Source: JBATTK01 sp049670505
GTDB lineage: Bacteria > Bacteroidota > Bacteroidia > Flavobacteriales > Flavobacteriaceae
Assembly (NCBI GenBank): GCA_049670505.1
Contig: JBATTK010000169.1
Span: forward strand, 1 to 64,000
Direction: 5' to 3'
DNA: 64,000 nt
This document shows positions 50,795 through 60,583 of the stretch, in pieces. Position 1 is the first letter of the stretch, and each line of letters opens with the position of its first letter. The notes under the pieces were generated by a model. The model did not search any database and was not told the DNA's origin. It saw nothing but the letters and a program-made list of their open reading frames with translations. The position numbers and the translations under genes were made by a program.

Positions 50795-52057
50795 TTACAG
50801 ACCCAATGCCATCATCGCGGCATCGCCCGAATAGAATACATAGGCTCTCCAAATGGTCTGATAAGGCGACTCGAACTTCCAAATGACTTCCCCATCATCC
50901 GTTACCTCCCAAAGTGTCCCTTCCCTACCTTCTGTAATCAAGGTATTGCCATTATCCATTCGAACCGCTCCTCCTAGGCCAGAGCTATACAGATCCAAAT
51001 CAGTGAAACTCCAGATAACCGTGGGTTCGTTATCCTGTCCTACAACCAATTGGTAGGGTGGGTTCAAAGCATATTCCACAACTTCCGACTGGTTGGGATA
51101 TACATCGTTTCCATAGACCAGCATAGTACCGGTGTCCAAAAGATTCGGATAATGTACATTATTAAGAGTAACATTTCCCGGATTATCGTAGGTTTCCGGG
51201 TTGCCGAAACGATAGACCAGGTCGCCACCAAGGCCATAATTACCTCCCGTGCCCAACCTTGCTTCGGCCGTACTTGTGCTATGATCTATTACCCACACCT
51301 CACTGTAGTTGTTCACGGTTAAGTATAAGAGATCATTTGTTTCGTCAAGTGTCAGCCCATTGATATGCATCAGATCCCCATTTGCCTGACCTTCATTATA
51401 GTTGATGTCTATTTTATTAGGGTTATTGGCAACCACACCGTAATTCGCCTTGGTATCATCATAATCCTGCACCAAATGGTTAACGGAATGCCACTCCCAA
51501 ACAATTTCCTCGGTCAGGGGATTCATTTCTATAATGGCTTCTGGATAGATGTCATTGTTTTCTGCATACCCTTCTTCAGCAGCTTCGGCAGCAGTTACTT
51601 TCTCCCAAACCGGAAAAATAATATTCCCGTTGGAGAGGTACTCTACGTCATGGTGCGCCATATATTCATCCCCCGAATAACAGGAAACTTCCCAGTCCGT
51701 AGTCCTGTCCACATTAATTTTTCGTATAATTCCGCCATAACCTCCCAAAGTAATTTGGGCATTATTGGCCTTTAATGAAACTACCAGACTACCATCATCC
51801 AGTAAATTGGCATCATTGCCAAGACCGCTATCCAAATCCCAGGAATAAAGCTCGTCACCATTTTGATCGATGATGTAAACTCCATTGGAATCCTGATCTG
51901 GGACCAAAATGTAAGTTTCGGTATCGGTGTCGGAATCCGTATCGGTATCTGTAGTTTCGCTTATTGCATCATCGTCGTTACAAGATATTAATACAAAGAA
52001 TTGTACCATTAGTAATGATACAGAAGTGATTTTTTTATGTACTTCCAATCTTTTCAT
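50795..52057 (-). CDS. Arylsulfotransferase (ASST)-like beta-propeller lipoprotein
   Basis: This 420-residue protein has a lipobox (FFVLISCNDD) and then an Asp/Thr repeat linker (DTDTDSDTDTET). The rest is a beta-propeller of the arylsulfotransferase family: WDLDSGLGNDANLLDDGSLV, AHHDVEYLSNGNIIFPVWEK, GDLMHINGLTLDETNDLLYL and GGAVRMDNGNTLITEGREGT. Family members move sulfate between phenols, but many Bacteroidota homologues are uncharacterised, so catalytic activity is not assured. Surface exposure is likely. Next gene downstream: YHYH protein. Confidence 0.85.
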   Translation of the reverse strand: MKRLEVHKKITSVSLLMVQFFVLISCNDDDAISETTDTDTDSDTDTETYILVPDQDSNGVYIIDQNGDELYSWDLDSGLGNDANLLDDGSLVVSLKANNAQITLGGYGGIIRKINVDRTTDWEVSCYSGDEYMAHHDVEYLSNGNIIFPVWEKVTAAEAAEEGYAENNDIYPEAIIEMNPLTEEIVWEWHSVNHLVQDYDDTKANYGVVANNPNKIDINYNEGQANGDLMHINGLTLDETNDLLYLTVNNYSEVWVIDHSTSTAEARLGTGGNYGLGGDLVYRFGNPETYDNPGNVTLNNVHYPNLLDTGTMLVYGNDVYPNQSEVVEYALNPPYQLVVGQDNEPTVIWSFTDLDLYSSGLGGAVRMDNGNTLITEGREGTLWEVTDDGEVIWKFESPYQTIWRAYVFYSGDAAMMALGL

Positions 52058-52139
52058 AGTGTAAATTATTTGGGTTCATATAGGTAATAGGGCTTTGTAT
52101 CTTTTTTGGCTTGATGCCGTGTGAATTATAAATAGCCTT

Positions 52140-52418
52140 TTATTCTTTTTTCCTGGCCCTTGATTTACGAATGGCCTTGAACTCTTCTAGACTTAACATT
52201 CCATCTTTATCCGTGTCGATCGTATCGAAATTTTTGAGCAGTTTTTCACTGTTTCTAGCTTTGGCCAGCTCTTCTTTTTCCAATAGTCCGTCCTCACTGG
52301 CATCTAGCCTTTCAAACACTTCTTCCGGAGATGGTCTTTCCCCTTTCTTTTCTTGTGCGAAAAAAGTATTAGTTGCGGCCATGCATGTGATTACTGCCAT
52401 CATTTTTGATTTTTTCAT
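52140..52418 (-). CDS. Secreted EF-hand protein
   Basis: This 92-residue protein has a signal peptide (AATNTFFAQ) and two EF-hand loops: DASEDGLLEKEE (residues 39-50) and DTDKDGMLSLEE (residues 68-79), both with calcium-ligand positions filled. It likely binds calcium outside the cytoplasm. It ends in a basic tail (RKSRARKKE). Confidence 0.85.
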   Translation of the reverse strand: MKKSKMMAVITCMAATNTFFAQEKKGERPSPEEVFERLDASEDGLLEKEELAKARNSEKLLKNFDTIDTDKDGMLSLEEFKAIRKSRARKKE

Positions 52419-52458
52419 TTTCTATTGTATTTAATTGTTAAAACGTTTCCCTTATCGA

Positions 52459-53028
52459 TTATTCTATTTCTATTAGACCTACAACTTCGTAGGCACGTGT
52501 TCCATCTATCTGAATTTTCTTGTAGAGTATATTGGCATATTCATAGTAGGTCTGCCCATGGATCTCAACGCGTTCATATGCTTCGGGCAACTCGTAAACG
52601 ATGGTTCCTATTTCTGGTTCTATAACCTCATATTCATTATCCACCGTATTGTAAAAAACGCCATCAAAGAAAAAGTAGGTTCTATTGTTGTGGATAATTC
52701 TTCTGTGACCTATGGGCAAGGTTCGTACCCTAAAACCGATTCTTGGCGCAATTACGGTGTAACGGCCTCCAGAGAATATATAGTATCTATTGTTGGAATA
52801 ATAATAGTTTTGGCCATTATGTCTTACCACTTTTTTATTTGGTAACTTTCGTACAGCGGTAACCCGCTTTTTGGGAGTTTTATACGTAACTGCGGAGCGA
52901 GATACTTTTTTGTGGCCCTTGGCAGTTGTAATGCTTGTTTCGGTTTTAGTATTTTTTCGTTGTGCGTGGGAATTTATGGCAACTAAAAAAAGACTTAAAA
53001 AAAGAAGTTTTACAATTTGGGTTTTCAT
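52459..53028 (-). CDS. DUF6515-like secreted protein
   Basis: This 189-residue protein has a signal peptide (LFLVAINSHAQ) and then a basic Thr/Lys-rich region. Three Tyr-rich repeats follow: HNGQNYYYSNNRYYIFSGGR, HNNRTYFFFDGVFYNTVDNE and IHGQTYYEYANILYKKI, each about 40-45 residues. The pattern of short GQ/NRTYY-type repeats with IGxxVxxLP linkers is that of DUF6515 proteins. Function unknown. It shares the minus-strand cluster of secreted proteins. Confidence 0.8.
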   Translation of the reverse strand: MKTQIVKLLFLSLFLVAINSHAQRKNTKTETSITTAKGHKKVSRSAVTYKTPKKRVTAVRKLPNKKVVRHNGQNYYYSNNRYYIFSGGRYTVIAPRIGFRVRTLPIGHRRIIHNNRTYFFFDGVFYNTVDNEYEVIEPEIGTIVYELPEAYERVEIHGQTYYEYANILYKKIQIDGTRAYEVVGLIEIE

Positions 53029-53193
53029 ACTATGGAGATTTTGTTGAATATCATTTTTAAGACCAATAGATTGTATTTTGGTTTAATGCTATTTTGTTTT
53101 TTAATCATTTTTTAACTTCTTACTCAACTATCGGTTATCCTACCGACATTTTGGAAGTGAACTTAAAATCATGCCCATACCCTTCCGATAAAC

Positions 53194-53448
53194 CTATATT
53201 TTAAATAAAATAGTATTAATTTTTTCTAATTCGATTTGGGCAGCTTTGAGCCGTTTTTTGAGCATTCTCTTTTTTTGTCCACAATCTATATGCCTCAAAT
53301 CTTCTTGAGTGCGATAGATTAAAGATTCACAGTAGCTGATTCTATTCCCTACCGGGAATTGCGAGATGATACTTTTATAAAAAGAATCGATTTTCGCTAA
53401 CGGGCCTATAGTATTGTTGTGCTGCGCCGACTTAAAAAATGTTGCCAT
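53194..53448 (-). CDS. Small coiled protein of unknown function
   Basis: An 84-residue frame with an ATG start and no signal peptide. The C-terminal third (KKRMLKKRLKAAQIELEKIN) is a likely amphipathic coiled helix; one Cys pair (C39, C56) is present. No family recognised. The 171-bp mobile element lies 23 bases upstream, where a promoter would be expected. Confidence 0.5.
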   Translation of the reverse strand: MATFFKSAQHNNTIGPLAKIDSFYKSIISQFPVGNRISYCESLIYRTQEDLRHIDCGQKKRMLKKRLKAAQIELEKINTILFKI

Positions 53449-53471
53449 AACTCTTATTTTAGATTAAAGTA

Positions 53472-53642
53472 AGAGACTGTTTTGAAATGTGTGATTGGAA
53501 TTTATATAGGTACTTTTTGATGCCATTTTAGGCATCCGCCAGCTGGCGGACTAGCATAGCCTTAGCTACGGTATAAAATTTTAACGCAAAAGGGCGCAAA
53601 AAGGGGCATAAAAAAATAATCGATATATTTCAAAACAGTCTC
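53472..53642. mobile_element. 171-bp MITE-like element, copy 2
   Basis: Second copy of the element at 30823. Its terminal inverted repeats are essentially perfect (AGAGACTGTTTTGAAAT at the left; the same, read from the other strand, at the right) and it is flanked by TA. The interior includes CCGCCAGCTGGCGG. Non-coding. Better end conservation than copy 1 suggests it is nearer the mobile form. Confidence 0.8.
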
Positions 53643-53834
53643 TAAGTAGCTCCTATCATTCCAATTTTCAAAATGATATGGTGCTTTGGTTTGTCGGTGT
53701 GCTTGGAACGGTTCACGAGTCCGGATCGATCGATATTGTTTTGGAATAACTCAATATCCGCGGGCCGCCTACAAAGACTTCACCCCGTTCCAAAGCCACC
53801 TTTTATCTATAGTCTCTTAATTCAGGTACGGTTT

Positions 53835-56342
53835 TCAATATTCTTCGTCATCTTCCTGCTGCCCCCCATTTGGTCTTTGACCTCTTTTCCTTTCTTTTTG
53901 CTGATTGATACGATACATAAACGATAGGGTAATTTCCCTTTCACGCCTTTGCAGTTCACCTTCTGAAGTAAAAAAATCAGTTTCCGTGTCCAATATTCGT
54001 TTTCTGGAATTCAATAGGTCCCTTACATTCAATGAAACCGTGGCGTTGTCTCCTAAAACATCTTTGCTCAATGCCAGATCCATAAAGAAATTGCCCTTAT
54101 ATTCCGTTTGTGAATTTTGTCTTGGCCCCCTGTAATTGGCATTCGTTTGCCAATCTATTTTACCGGGAAGTGTCACTTTTGAGCTAAAACGTGTAAACCA
54201 ACTGGTATTTTCGGATCCGTAATCCACATCATTGTAAGTTCCATCGGAAATAAACCTGAACAGATTAAAGCTTCCGTTCAACCGCAACCATCTCGCGGGA
54301 TTGTACAATAGGCCCAACTCCGTCCCGTAACGTTCGTTGGTCGATAAATTAACGGGAAGTGAACGGATTATAAAAATACCATCGGCCGTTGTCTCTCCCG
54401 TTTCTTCCTGTATGACCTCAAACGAACGGGTTTCTCTTTGATAGTACACAGCGGATGTCAAGGTCAGCTTTTCCCATCGCTTTAAATAGCCAAGGTCAAA
54501 AGCACCTGCATAGGCAGGGTCGAGACTGGGATTCCCCTGGAAAATATTAATAGTACTAGATCGGGACGGAAAAGGATTTATAAAAAACCCCCTAGGCCTA
54601 TTGATTCTTCTATTGTAACCTAAGGTGATATTTTCCTCTTCTGCCAGTTCGTATATTAAATTAATGGTCGGAAAGAGCCCGAGATAATTTTTGTCAAAGT
54701 TCAATTCTATTTCGTCGCCCAATAATTCTTCCAAAGCGGTAAGGTCAAATTCCGAAACCGCCTCTCCTTTAAGGTGGGTATTTTCCAGGCGCAGGCCCAA
54801 CAAGAATGAAAACTTACCAAATTTGTTTCCATACTGGGTATAAAGCGCATTGATATTCTCGGTATACGTAAATTGATTGGTGAGGTCTTGATCTATTTCG
54901 AATTCACCGGTATCTATGTTGAACGTGTTCAATTGGTAGTCTGTAATATCTTTTTCAAAATCGCCGCGATATCCGGCCTCAAACTGGGCGTCTCCCATGG
55001 GTAGAACATAGTCTGCCTGAATTAGAAATTGATGCTGTTCTTCCGTTTCAAAAATATTTTCAATGGATAGTAATTCCTGATTCGGGAAAATGATGTTTTC
55101 GTTGATAGTGGTCATTAGGTTTTTATTATTATGGGAATATTGGAAATCCGCTGTTAGTTTATGACCTTCTTCGTTGATATTGTTGGTATAGTTCAGTGAA
55201 GTTTGATAGTTGTTTTTATCTTCGTTTCCTTCTTCGTTTCTATAGGTTCGGCTATCAAAAATGTTATCGATAAAACGTTGACTATAATTATCGGTTATCT
55301 GAAGTTCATCCGAAATATTGGAAAAAACACTTCCGGTTATCGAGGATTTTTCCGTTAGGTAATATTCCATCCCGAGGTTGATGTTAAATCCCCGATTGAT
55401 TCTATCGATATCCCTATTTTCAATAATTCTGCTGAACTCCCCACTTGCGTAAGTATTATCGAAAAATGCATTTCCTGGAGGTTCTCGGTAGAAATATCCA
55501 AATGTGCCGAAAATATTGAATTGATCGGTTCTTAGATTAAGATTGGCATTGATCTGGCTCAAAATGGGATATCCTACCGCAGTGTTTACGGAACCGTTAA
55601 AACCTAGGGCTTTTTCTTTTCTAAGGATGATGTTCAGTATGCCGGCCGTACCTTCGGCGTCATAACGTGCCGAAGGGCTGGTAATCACCTCTACACTTTC
55701 AATAGCATCTGCCGGTAATTGTCTTAAGGCATCATTGGAACCAAAACCGGCCATGGCCGAAGGTTTCCCGTTGATGAGGATACGGACATTCTCGTTCCCA
55801 CGAAGACTTATGACCCCATCTACGTCTACGGTAACCGATGGTACATTGTTCAGGGCATCGCTAACATTGGCTCCACTTGTGGTAAGATCTTTGCCGATAT
55901 TGTAGATTTTTTTATCCAATCTAACCTCTACGGTCGTTTTTTCACCGACTACTTCTACCTCTTCCAGTTGTGCAACGTCAATGGCGAGCTTTATGGTTCC
56001 TAAATCCTTGGAAGTATTCAAATCCTGCCCTTTTAGGGTGTATGTACTATAAGAAATGTATTCCATTCGAATATCATAGGTACCGGAAGCAACCTTTACA
56101 TTGAACTTCCCTTCCGCATCCGAGATACCGCCCGTAACTTTTTTGGGATGAGCTACACTTTGCAACACCAATGTAGCATATTCCAGCGGCTCATAGGTAT
56201 CCTTGTCCACCACCGTACCCGAAACAGTTATATTTTCTCTCTGCGCAAGTACTAGGGAACAATTGAAAATTAAGAACCATAAAAACGACCTGAAAGGTTT
56301 TTTAGATGGTATAAACATACTTTTTGTTCTTGTCAATGTCAT
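53835..56342 (-). CDS. TonB-dependent receptor (outer membrane beta-barrel family)
   Basis: This 835-residue protein has a signal peptide (FNCSLVLAQ; an ATG at 56318 would give a shorter n-region), a carboxypeptidase-regulatory-like domain (TVSGTVVDKDTYEPLEYATL), a plug (LRGNENVRILINGKPSAMAG, then ITSPSARYDAEGTAGILNII) and a long barrel of the OMP_b-brl_3 type. It ends with a low-complexity hydrophilic tail (RGQRPNGGQQEDDEEY) rather than an aromatic residue. It is the last of three minus-strand outer-membrane genes and is not of the SusC type. Confidence 0.92.
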   Translation of the reverse strand: MTLTRTKSMFIPSKKPFRSFLWFLIFNCSLVLAQRENITVSGTVVDKDTYEPLEYATLVLQSVAHPKKVTGGISDAEGKFNVKVASGTYDIRMEYISYSTYTLKGQDLNTSKDLGTIKLAIDVAQLEEVEVVGEKTTVEVRLDKKIYNIGKDLTTSGANVSDALNNVPSVTVDVDGVISLRGNENVRILINGKPSAMAGFGSNDALRQLPADAIESVEVITSPSARYDAEGTAGILNIILRKEKALGFNGSVNTAVGYPILSQINANLNLRTDQFNIFGTFGYFYREPPGNAFFDNTYASGEFSRIIENRDIDRINRGFNINLGMEYYLTEKSSITGSVFSNISDELQITDNYSQRFIDNIFDSRTYRNEEGNEDKNNYQTSLNYTNNINEEGHKLTADFQYSHNNKNLMTTINENIIFPNQELLSIENIFETEEQHQFLIQADYVLPMGDAQFEAGYRGDFEKDITDYQLNTFNIDTGEFEIDQDLTNQFTYTENINALYTQYGNKFGKFSFLLGLRLENTHLKGEAVSEFDLTALEELLGDEIELNFDKNYLGLFPTINLIYELAEEENITLGYNRRINRPRGFFINPFPSRSSTINIFQGNPSLDPAYAGAFDLGYLKRWEKLTLTSAVYYQRETRSFEVIQEETGETTADGIFIIRSLPVNLSTNERYGTELGLLYNPARWLRLNGSFNLFRFISDGTYNDVDYGSENTSWFTRFSSKVTLPGKIDWQTNANYRGPRQNSQTEYKGNFFMDLALSKDVLGDNATVSLNVRDLLNSRKRILDTETDFFTSEGELQRREREITLSFMYRINQQKERKRGQRPNGGQQEDDEEY

Positions 56343-56364
56343 TTAAATACAGGATGTTGGATTT

Positions 56365-57603
56365 TTAATCGATCTTTCGTTTTCTGAACCAGATGTCCTC
56401 CAAGCTTAGATTCAATGTCAATAGGTGATAATTTTCTCGGATCAGTATATTTTGGATTTGACCTTTTGTTCCATAGCCATAAGAAAGATTGATCAAGGAA
56501 TTACTTGTGGTCCCTACCGGAAAACCTATGCCAGCGGTAATCGTATAACCGTCAATTTTAGTATCATTGAGTGCCAAATACCCATTGTCGTAGTTAAAGC
56601 CGGCCCTATATCGTATCCGTTCCGAGTATTTATAGCTTGTACTTTTTTTAAGGTATTCGGCTCCAAAGGCAAATATGTCCTGATCTGCATATTCCCCAAT
56701 ATTTTCCGTTTGCTCCGTGGCCTTCCAAAAATTCTTTTTATAATCGGCATTCAGGGTCAACGATTCAAAGAGGTTAGTGCTAAATCCAAGTCCTATTTCC
56801 ATGGGCATTTTGAAATCCGAAACATCGTCCGCTACGTTATCCTCCACTGTAATCTCCGAGCCTTCAAGACTTTTGAATACGGATCGTTTTAAGCTGCCCC
56901 CTAAAGTTGTCGGAAGTTGTATGGTGCAGCCTATCGTTACCTTGTCCGTGAGGTCATACTGCAGACCAAATCCAAATCGAACCCCATTATAATTGGTCTG
57001 TTCTTCAAGCTCAAAAGTACTGCCGCTGATGGTGAAGGATTCGTCTTCCTCTATACTACCGAACAAAAAAGAAACGCTTGTACCCAGTCTTAACTTTTTG
57101 CTTACCCCATATCCCAGGTTCATCCTAAGATCACTTAATCCGCCCAACCCCGTTACGTTACTCTCAAAAGTCTCATTGGACCCCTCCACATTGGTCTGTA
57201 TTCCAAGAATGGAATATCCTACATCACTGTAGGGCACCATGGTAAAGCCCATTCCCAATCTATCCATTAATGAAAACGCCAAGGCCAAGTTTGAAAAGTT
57301 AACATTCGTCTTTGATTCGTTATACCCAATATTTGCATACGTATTGTATTGGGCCTTGACACCTACATCATAAAAAAAGGAATTCCTGGAAATCAAGGCA
57401 TAATTGGCCGGGTTGAGATTGTTGATTTCCCTATCGGTTTTTAATCCTATCCCGGAATACCCCATACCGTTGGAAAATCCTATCCCTGTTTGGTTTATAG
57501 TTCCCAAACCATATAGCGAATAGGGGGAACTGGTCAACGCTTCGGATTGACTTTGTACTTTAACCATACATAAGAAAGTACCGAGTCTTAGTATAAATCT
57601 CAT
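56365..57603 (-). CDS. Outer membrane beta-barrel protein (FadL/OmpP1-like)
   Basis: The start at 57603 (MRFILRLGTFLCMVKVQSQS) leaves 4 bases after the DUF4270 stop; a longer frame from 57624 would overlap that gene. The N-terminus ALTSSPYSLYGLGTINQTGI and the strand-rich GIGLKTDREINNLNPANYAL segment are typical of FadL/OmpP1-like barrels of Bacteroidota. These may pass hydrophobic molecules. It is in an operon with DUF4270 and the TonB receptor. Confidence 0.82.
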   Translation of the reverse strand: MRFILRLGTFLCMVKVQSQSEALTSSPYSLYGLGTINQTGIGFSNGMGYSGIGLKTDREINNLNPANYALISRNSFFYDVGVKAQYNTYANIGYNESKTNVNFSNLALAFSLMDRLGMGFTMVPYSDVGYSILGIQTNVEGSNETFESNVTGLGGLSDLRMNLGYGVSKKLRLGTSVSFLFGSIEEDESFTISGSTFELEEQTNYNGVRFGFGLQYDLTDKVTIGCTIQLPTTLGGSLKRSVFKSLEGSEITVEDNVADDVSDFKMPMEIGLGFSTNLFESLTLNADYKKNFWKATEQTENIGEYADQDIFAFGAEYLKKSTSYKYSERIRYRAGFNYDNGYLALNDTKIDGYTITAGIGFPVGTTSNSLINLSYGYGTKGQIQNILIRENYHLLTLNLSLEDIWFRKRKID

Positions 57604-57607
57604 TTTC

Positions 57608-58927
57608 TTAGTCATAAATTGCATAGTTTAACTCAAGCCTAGTTCCATTGGATGGGGCATTCTCTCCGTTGAGGATAAATCGGTCAACGGTGGAATCGTA
57701 GTTCGTTGGCAATAGAATAAGTGCTTCATCGGTATCGCTTTCGGCAAGAAGCAGTTTTTCTATATAAGTCCCCAACGGGATTTCGTAATATATATCGTTG
57801 AACTCCTCGTTATCCCTGTTTAAGATGCCTCTAACCGGTTCTATATCGGCCAAAAGCAATTGTTCCGTAAGGTCATTGTTCCGATCAACGATATATACAT
57901 TCAAGGTATCCTTCAAAATTAAGTTCCCATCATATGTTCCACTGGTGGGCCTGATCTTGAGAACGGCACTCAAAATAGTACCGTCTCCCTGAATGGTATA
58001 CAGCGACTTCACATGAGGGAACTCGATTCTCGTAGCGATACCCGTTCCAGATTGCACATACGTTTTATTTTCAGTTTCGGAACTGTATAGGTCAACTTCC
58101 TTATCGGTAAGCAGTTTTAAATATTCAATGGGTTCTAAACCAGTTATTCGATTAAAAAACGGAATAGAGGAACTGTTTAAATCAAGCGTAAAATCAATAT
58201 AACTTTGAACACGCTCCTCAGCCTCGGAGACCGAGAAATATAGGCGTACATAGCTATCGGTGGAAGTTGATGAAAACCCTATGACAGATCCATCATCGTT
58301 CTCTCCCGGCCGTAATGAAATGCCTTTGAAGTATGCTTTGAATTCATCTAAATTGGTGATATCATTTTCCTGAAACTTATCGAATAGATCTTCTCCAAAT
58401 TCATCGGTCAGTTTGATCTCCAGACTGTCGGTACCCAAAGGTCTTGGGCTATAACTTAGTATTCCGAGGTCCTCATCAAAATAAGCAACGTTGCTCGTAT
58501 TATAAAAATAGTCGCCCGTTTCGGGAGCCAGTCTTTCGCTCAACCGCTTTATGCGAATCGTATTGTTGGATAAGGTATCATTGTAGTAATAGTCATCATA
58601 TCTTAAATACAGAGCAATACTATCGTATTCCGCTTCGGCATCTATATCATAAGTGGATGGTACCAGTTCAAAAAAGTTGGTGGCTTCTACTTCACCAAAA
58701 ATGGAATCCACATATTTACCGACCAGTATTCTCGTGGACAAGGAAGTAATGATACTATCAAATTTCATCGTTGATGTGCGTACGGATAAAGTATCCATGA
58801 ATACCACCCGTATGTTACTGTCCGTAAAAGAATCGCCGGCCAAAAAATCCGATTCGTTTAGATTGTCCCCACTACAGGAATACAACAATGCCGTAAAAGT
58901 GTAAATAAATCTTAAAAGGTTTTTCAT
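57608..58927 (-). CDS. DUF4270 family lipoprotein
   Basis: This 439-residue protein has a lipoprotein signal (ALLYSCSGD) and the DUF4270 layout: DSIITSLSTRILVGKYVDSI, AEYDSIALYLRYDDYYYNDT and NRITGLEPIEYLKLLTDKEV. These surface proteins of Bacteroidota have no known role and often neighbour Kelch lipoproteins, DUF4907 proteins and outer-membrane receptors, as here. It heads the minus-strand unit and is divergent from the Kelch gene, with a 224-base control region between. Confidence 0.88.
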   Translation of the reverse strand: MKNLLRFIYTFTALLYSCSGDNLNESDFLAGDSFTDSNIRVVFMDTLSVRTSTMKFDSIITSLSTRILVGKYVDSIFGEVEATNFFELVPSTYDIDAEAEYDSIALYLRYDDYYYNDTLSNNTIRIKRLSERLAPETGDYFYNTSNVAYFDEDLGILSYSPRPLGTDSLEIKLTDEFGEDLFDKFQENDITNLDEFKAYFKGISLRPGENDDGSVIGFSSTSTDSYVRLYFSVSEAEERVQSYIDFTLDLNSSSIPFFNRITGLEPIEYLKLLTDKEVDLYSSETENKTYVQSGTGIATRIEFPHVKSLYTIQGDGTILSAVLKIRPTSGTYDGNLILKDTLNVYIVDRNNDLTEQLLLADIEPVRGILNRDNEEFNDIYYEIPLGTYIEKLLLAESDTDEALILLPTNYDSTVDRFILNGENAPSNGTRLELNYAIYD

Positions 58928-59151
58928 ACTGTTCTAAACTTTCACATAAATGTAGTGGCGGTTAGATGAGATTAAAACCGTAATAGACCTACAGCGGATT
59001 TTAGGATATAAAGCAAACTTTTTTTAGGACAAACCGTATTTGGCCGTTCGTCGCTATAATTTAGCTTTTGGGATGTTAAAAACAGGACTTCATATATTCT
59101 GTTTTATAGCATGTTCAACCCTTTATACTTTCGAAGAAAAATTAAATAAAT

Positions 59152-60150
59152 ATGATACAGAACTTATATCGATTAAAACTAATGTTGACCTATAGCATGT
59201 CGATACTATTGCTCGGCAGTTGTTCCAATGATAGTGATGAAGATGAGGACTTGGGCAACTGGGCGGATAGATCGGTCTTCGATGGTAGTCCCAGAAGTTC
59301 AACTTCCGGTTTTACCATTGGTGATATAGGCTATATGGGCGTAGGATACGATGGTGATGATTATCTAAGCTCATTTTGGGCCTATGATATCAATGGGGAT
59401 TTTTGGTCACAAAAAGCGGACTTTCCAGGCACAGCGCGTAATGCAGCGGTAGGTTTTCAAATAGACGATGTGGGCTACATAGGGTCCGGTTATGATGGGG
59501 TAAATGAATTAGGGGATTTCTACAGCTACGATCCAAGTACCAATACATGGACGGAAATTGCACCATTACCCTCGGCACCAAGACGCAGTGCCGTGGCATT
59601 CGGCGCAAATGGATCTGGGTATTTTGGTACAGGTTTCGACGGTGATAACGACCTAAAGGACTTCTGGAAATATGACCCTGCTACAGATACATGGTCCGAA
59701 CTAGTCGGCTTTGGTGGAAATAAAAGACGTGCCGCTACTGTGTTCTCCATAGCCGATAAAGTATACTTGGGTACCGGTGTCTCCAATGGCGTTTATTTAG
59801 ATGATTTTTGGGCTTTTGACCCCGCTACCGAAACCTGGGCCGGTCTAACCGATCTAGATGAAGAGGACGACTATACCATAACCCGAAGTAATGCGGTTTC
59901 GTTTACATTAAATGGTTATGGTTACATCGCATGTGGGGAGAGTTCGGGAACCCTGGGTACCGTTTGGCAGTACGACCCATCTTCCGATACTTGGGATTTA
60001 AAAACAGCTTTTGAGGGTACCACGCGACAAGATGCCATAGCATTTTCAAATTCCGCCAGGGCCTTTGTGGGACTCGGCAGAACAGGAAGCCTATATCTGG
60101 ACGACATGGATGAATTTTTTCCTTTTGAGGCATATAATGAAGATGATTGA
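59152..60150 (+). CDS. Kelch-repeat surface lipoprotein
   Basis: This 332-residue protein has a lipobox (SILLLGSCSND) and five or six Kelch-type blades, each with a GYxGxGYDG motif followed by an FWxYDPxxxxW motif (for example YIGSGYDGVNELGDFYSYDP and YFGTGFDGDNDLKDFWKYDP). It forms a beta-propeller, probably on the cell surface, for binding glycan or protein. It starts the plus-strand unit that includes a DUF4907 protein and a two-component system. Confidence 0.88.
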   Translation: MIQNLYRLKLMLTYSMSILLLGSCSNDSDEDEDLGNWADRSVFDGSPRSSTSGFTIGDIGYMGVGYDGDDYLSSFWAYDINGDFWSQKADFPGTARNAAVGFQIDDVGYIGSGYDGVNELGDFYSYDPSTNTWTEIAPLPSAPRRSAVAFGANGSGYFGTGFDGDNDLKDFWKYDPATDTWSELVGFGGNKRRAATVFSIADKVYLGTGVSNGVYLDDFWAFDPATETWAGLTDLDEEDDYTITRSNAVSFTLNGYGYIACGESSGTLGTVWQYDPSSDTWDLKTAFEGTTRQDAIAFSNSARAFVGLGRTGSLYLDDMDEFFPFEAYNEDD

Positions 60151-60177
60151 TTGGTTGATTGATTGGTGTTGACCGTG

Positions 60178-60207
60178 AATGGGGTTGTACGTTTTGACAA
60201 CCCCATT
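60178..60207 (+). terminator. Hairpin between the Kelch and DUF4907 genes
   Basis: An 11-bp perfect stem (AATGGGGTTGT / ACAACCCCATT, eight-base loop) has no clear T run after it. It may attenuate transcription or stabilise the 3' end of the Kelch mRNA, thereby lowering output of the genes behind. Confidence 0.5.
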
Positions 60208-60225
60208 CTTATAAGAACTGATGTT

Positions 60226-60564
60226 ATGGAATTTAGATATATTAGAAGAAATGTAGGGTTGATAGGATGTGTATTGTTGCTTTTTACTGGAATATCGAAA
60301 TGGATGCCAACAACCGAAACATTCCCGAAACCAAGACTTCACTCAGAGGTTTTTAAGGCACAAAACGGATATGGATATTTGATTTTAGTCGATGACAAAG
60401 TGCTTATAAAACAAGACTTTATTCCTGCGATAGAGGGAAAAAAATCATTTTTATCATCTAAACAGGCAAAACTTGTTGCAGATTTAGTACTATACAAACT
60501 ATCTCAGGGAGCTAACCCGGAAGTAAGTGCCGAGGAAATATATGATTTGGGATTGGTACCTTAG
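60226..60564 (+). CDS. DUF4907-like exported protein
   Basis: I place the start at 60226 (MEFRYIRRNVGLIGCVLLLF), which opens a membrane/signal segment; a longer frame from 60163 reads through the hairpin. The 112-residue product has the DUF4907 pattern GYGYLILVDDKVLIKQDFIP followed by SSKQAKLVADLVLYKLSQG and EEIYDLGLV. The function is unknown; it co-occurs with Kelch lipoproteins. The histidine kinase starts 19 bases after its stop. Confidence 0.78.
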   Translation: MEFRYIRRNVGLIGCVLLLFTGISKWMPTTETFPKPRLHSEVFKAQNGYGYLILVDDKVLIKQDFIPAIEGKKSFLSSKQAKLVADLVLYKLSQGANPEVSAEEIYDLGLVP

Positions 60565-60583
60565 AAACAAAGAAGTGTTCTAA

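Noticed and set aside
53673..53927. An 84-codon plus-strand frame after the second mobile element
   Set aside because: It overlaps the 3' end of the TonB receptor gene and shows no protein features; a short open minus-strand stretch here was also too weak.
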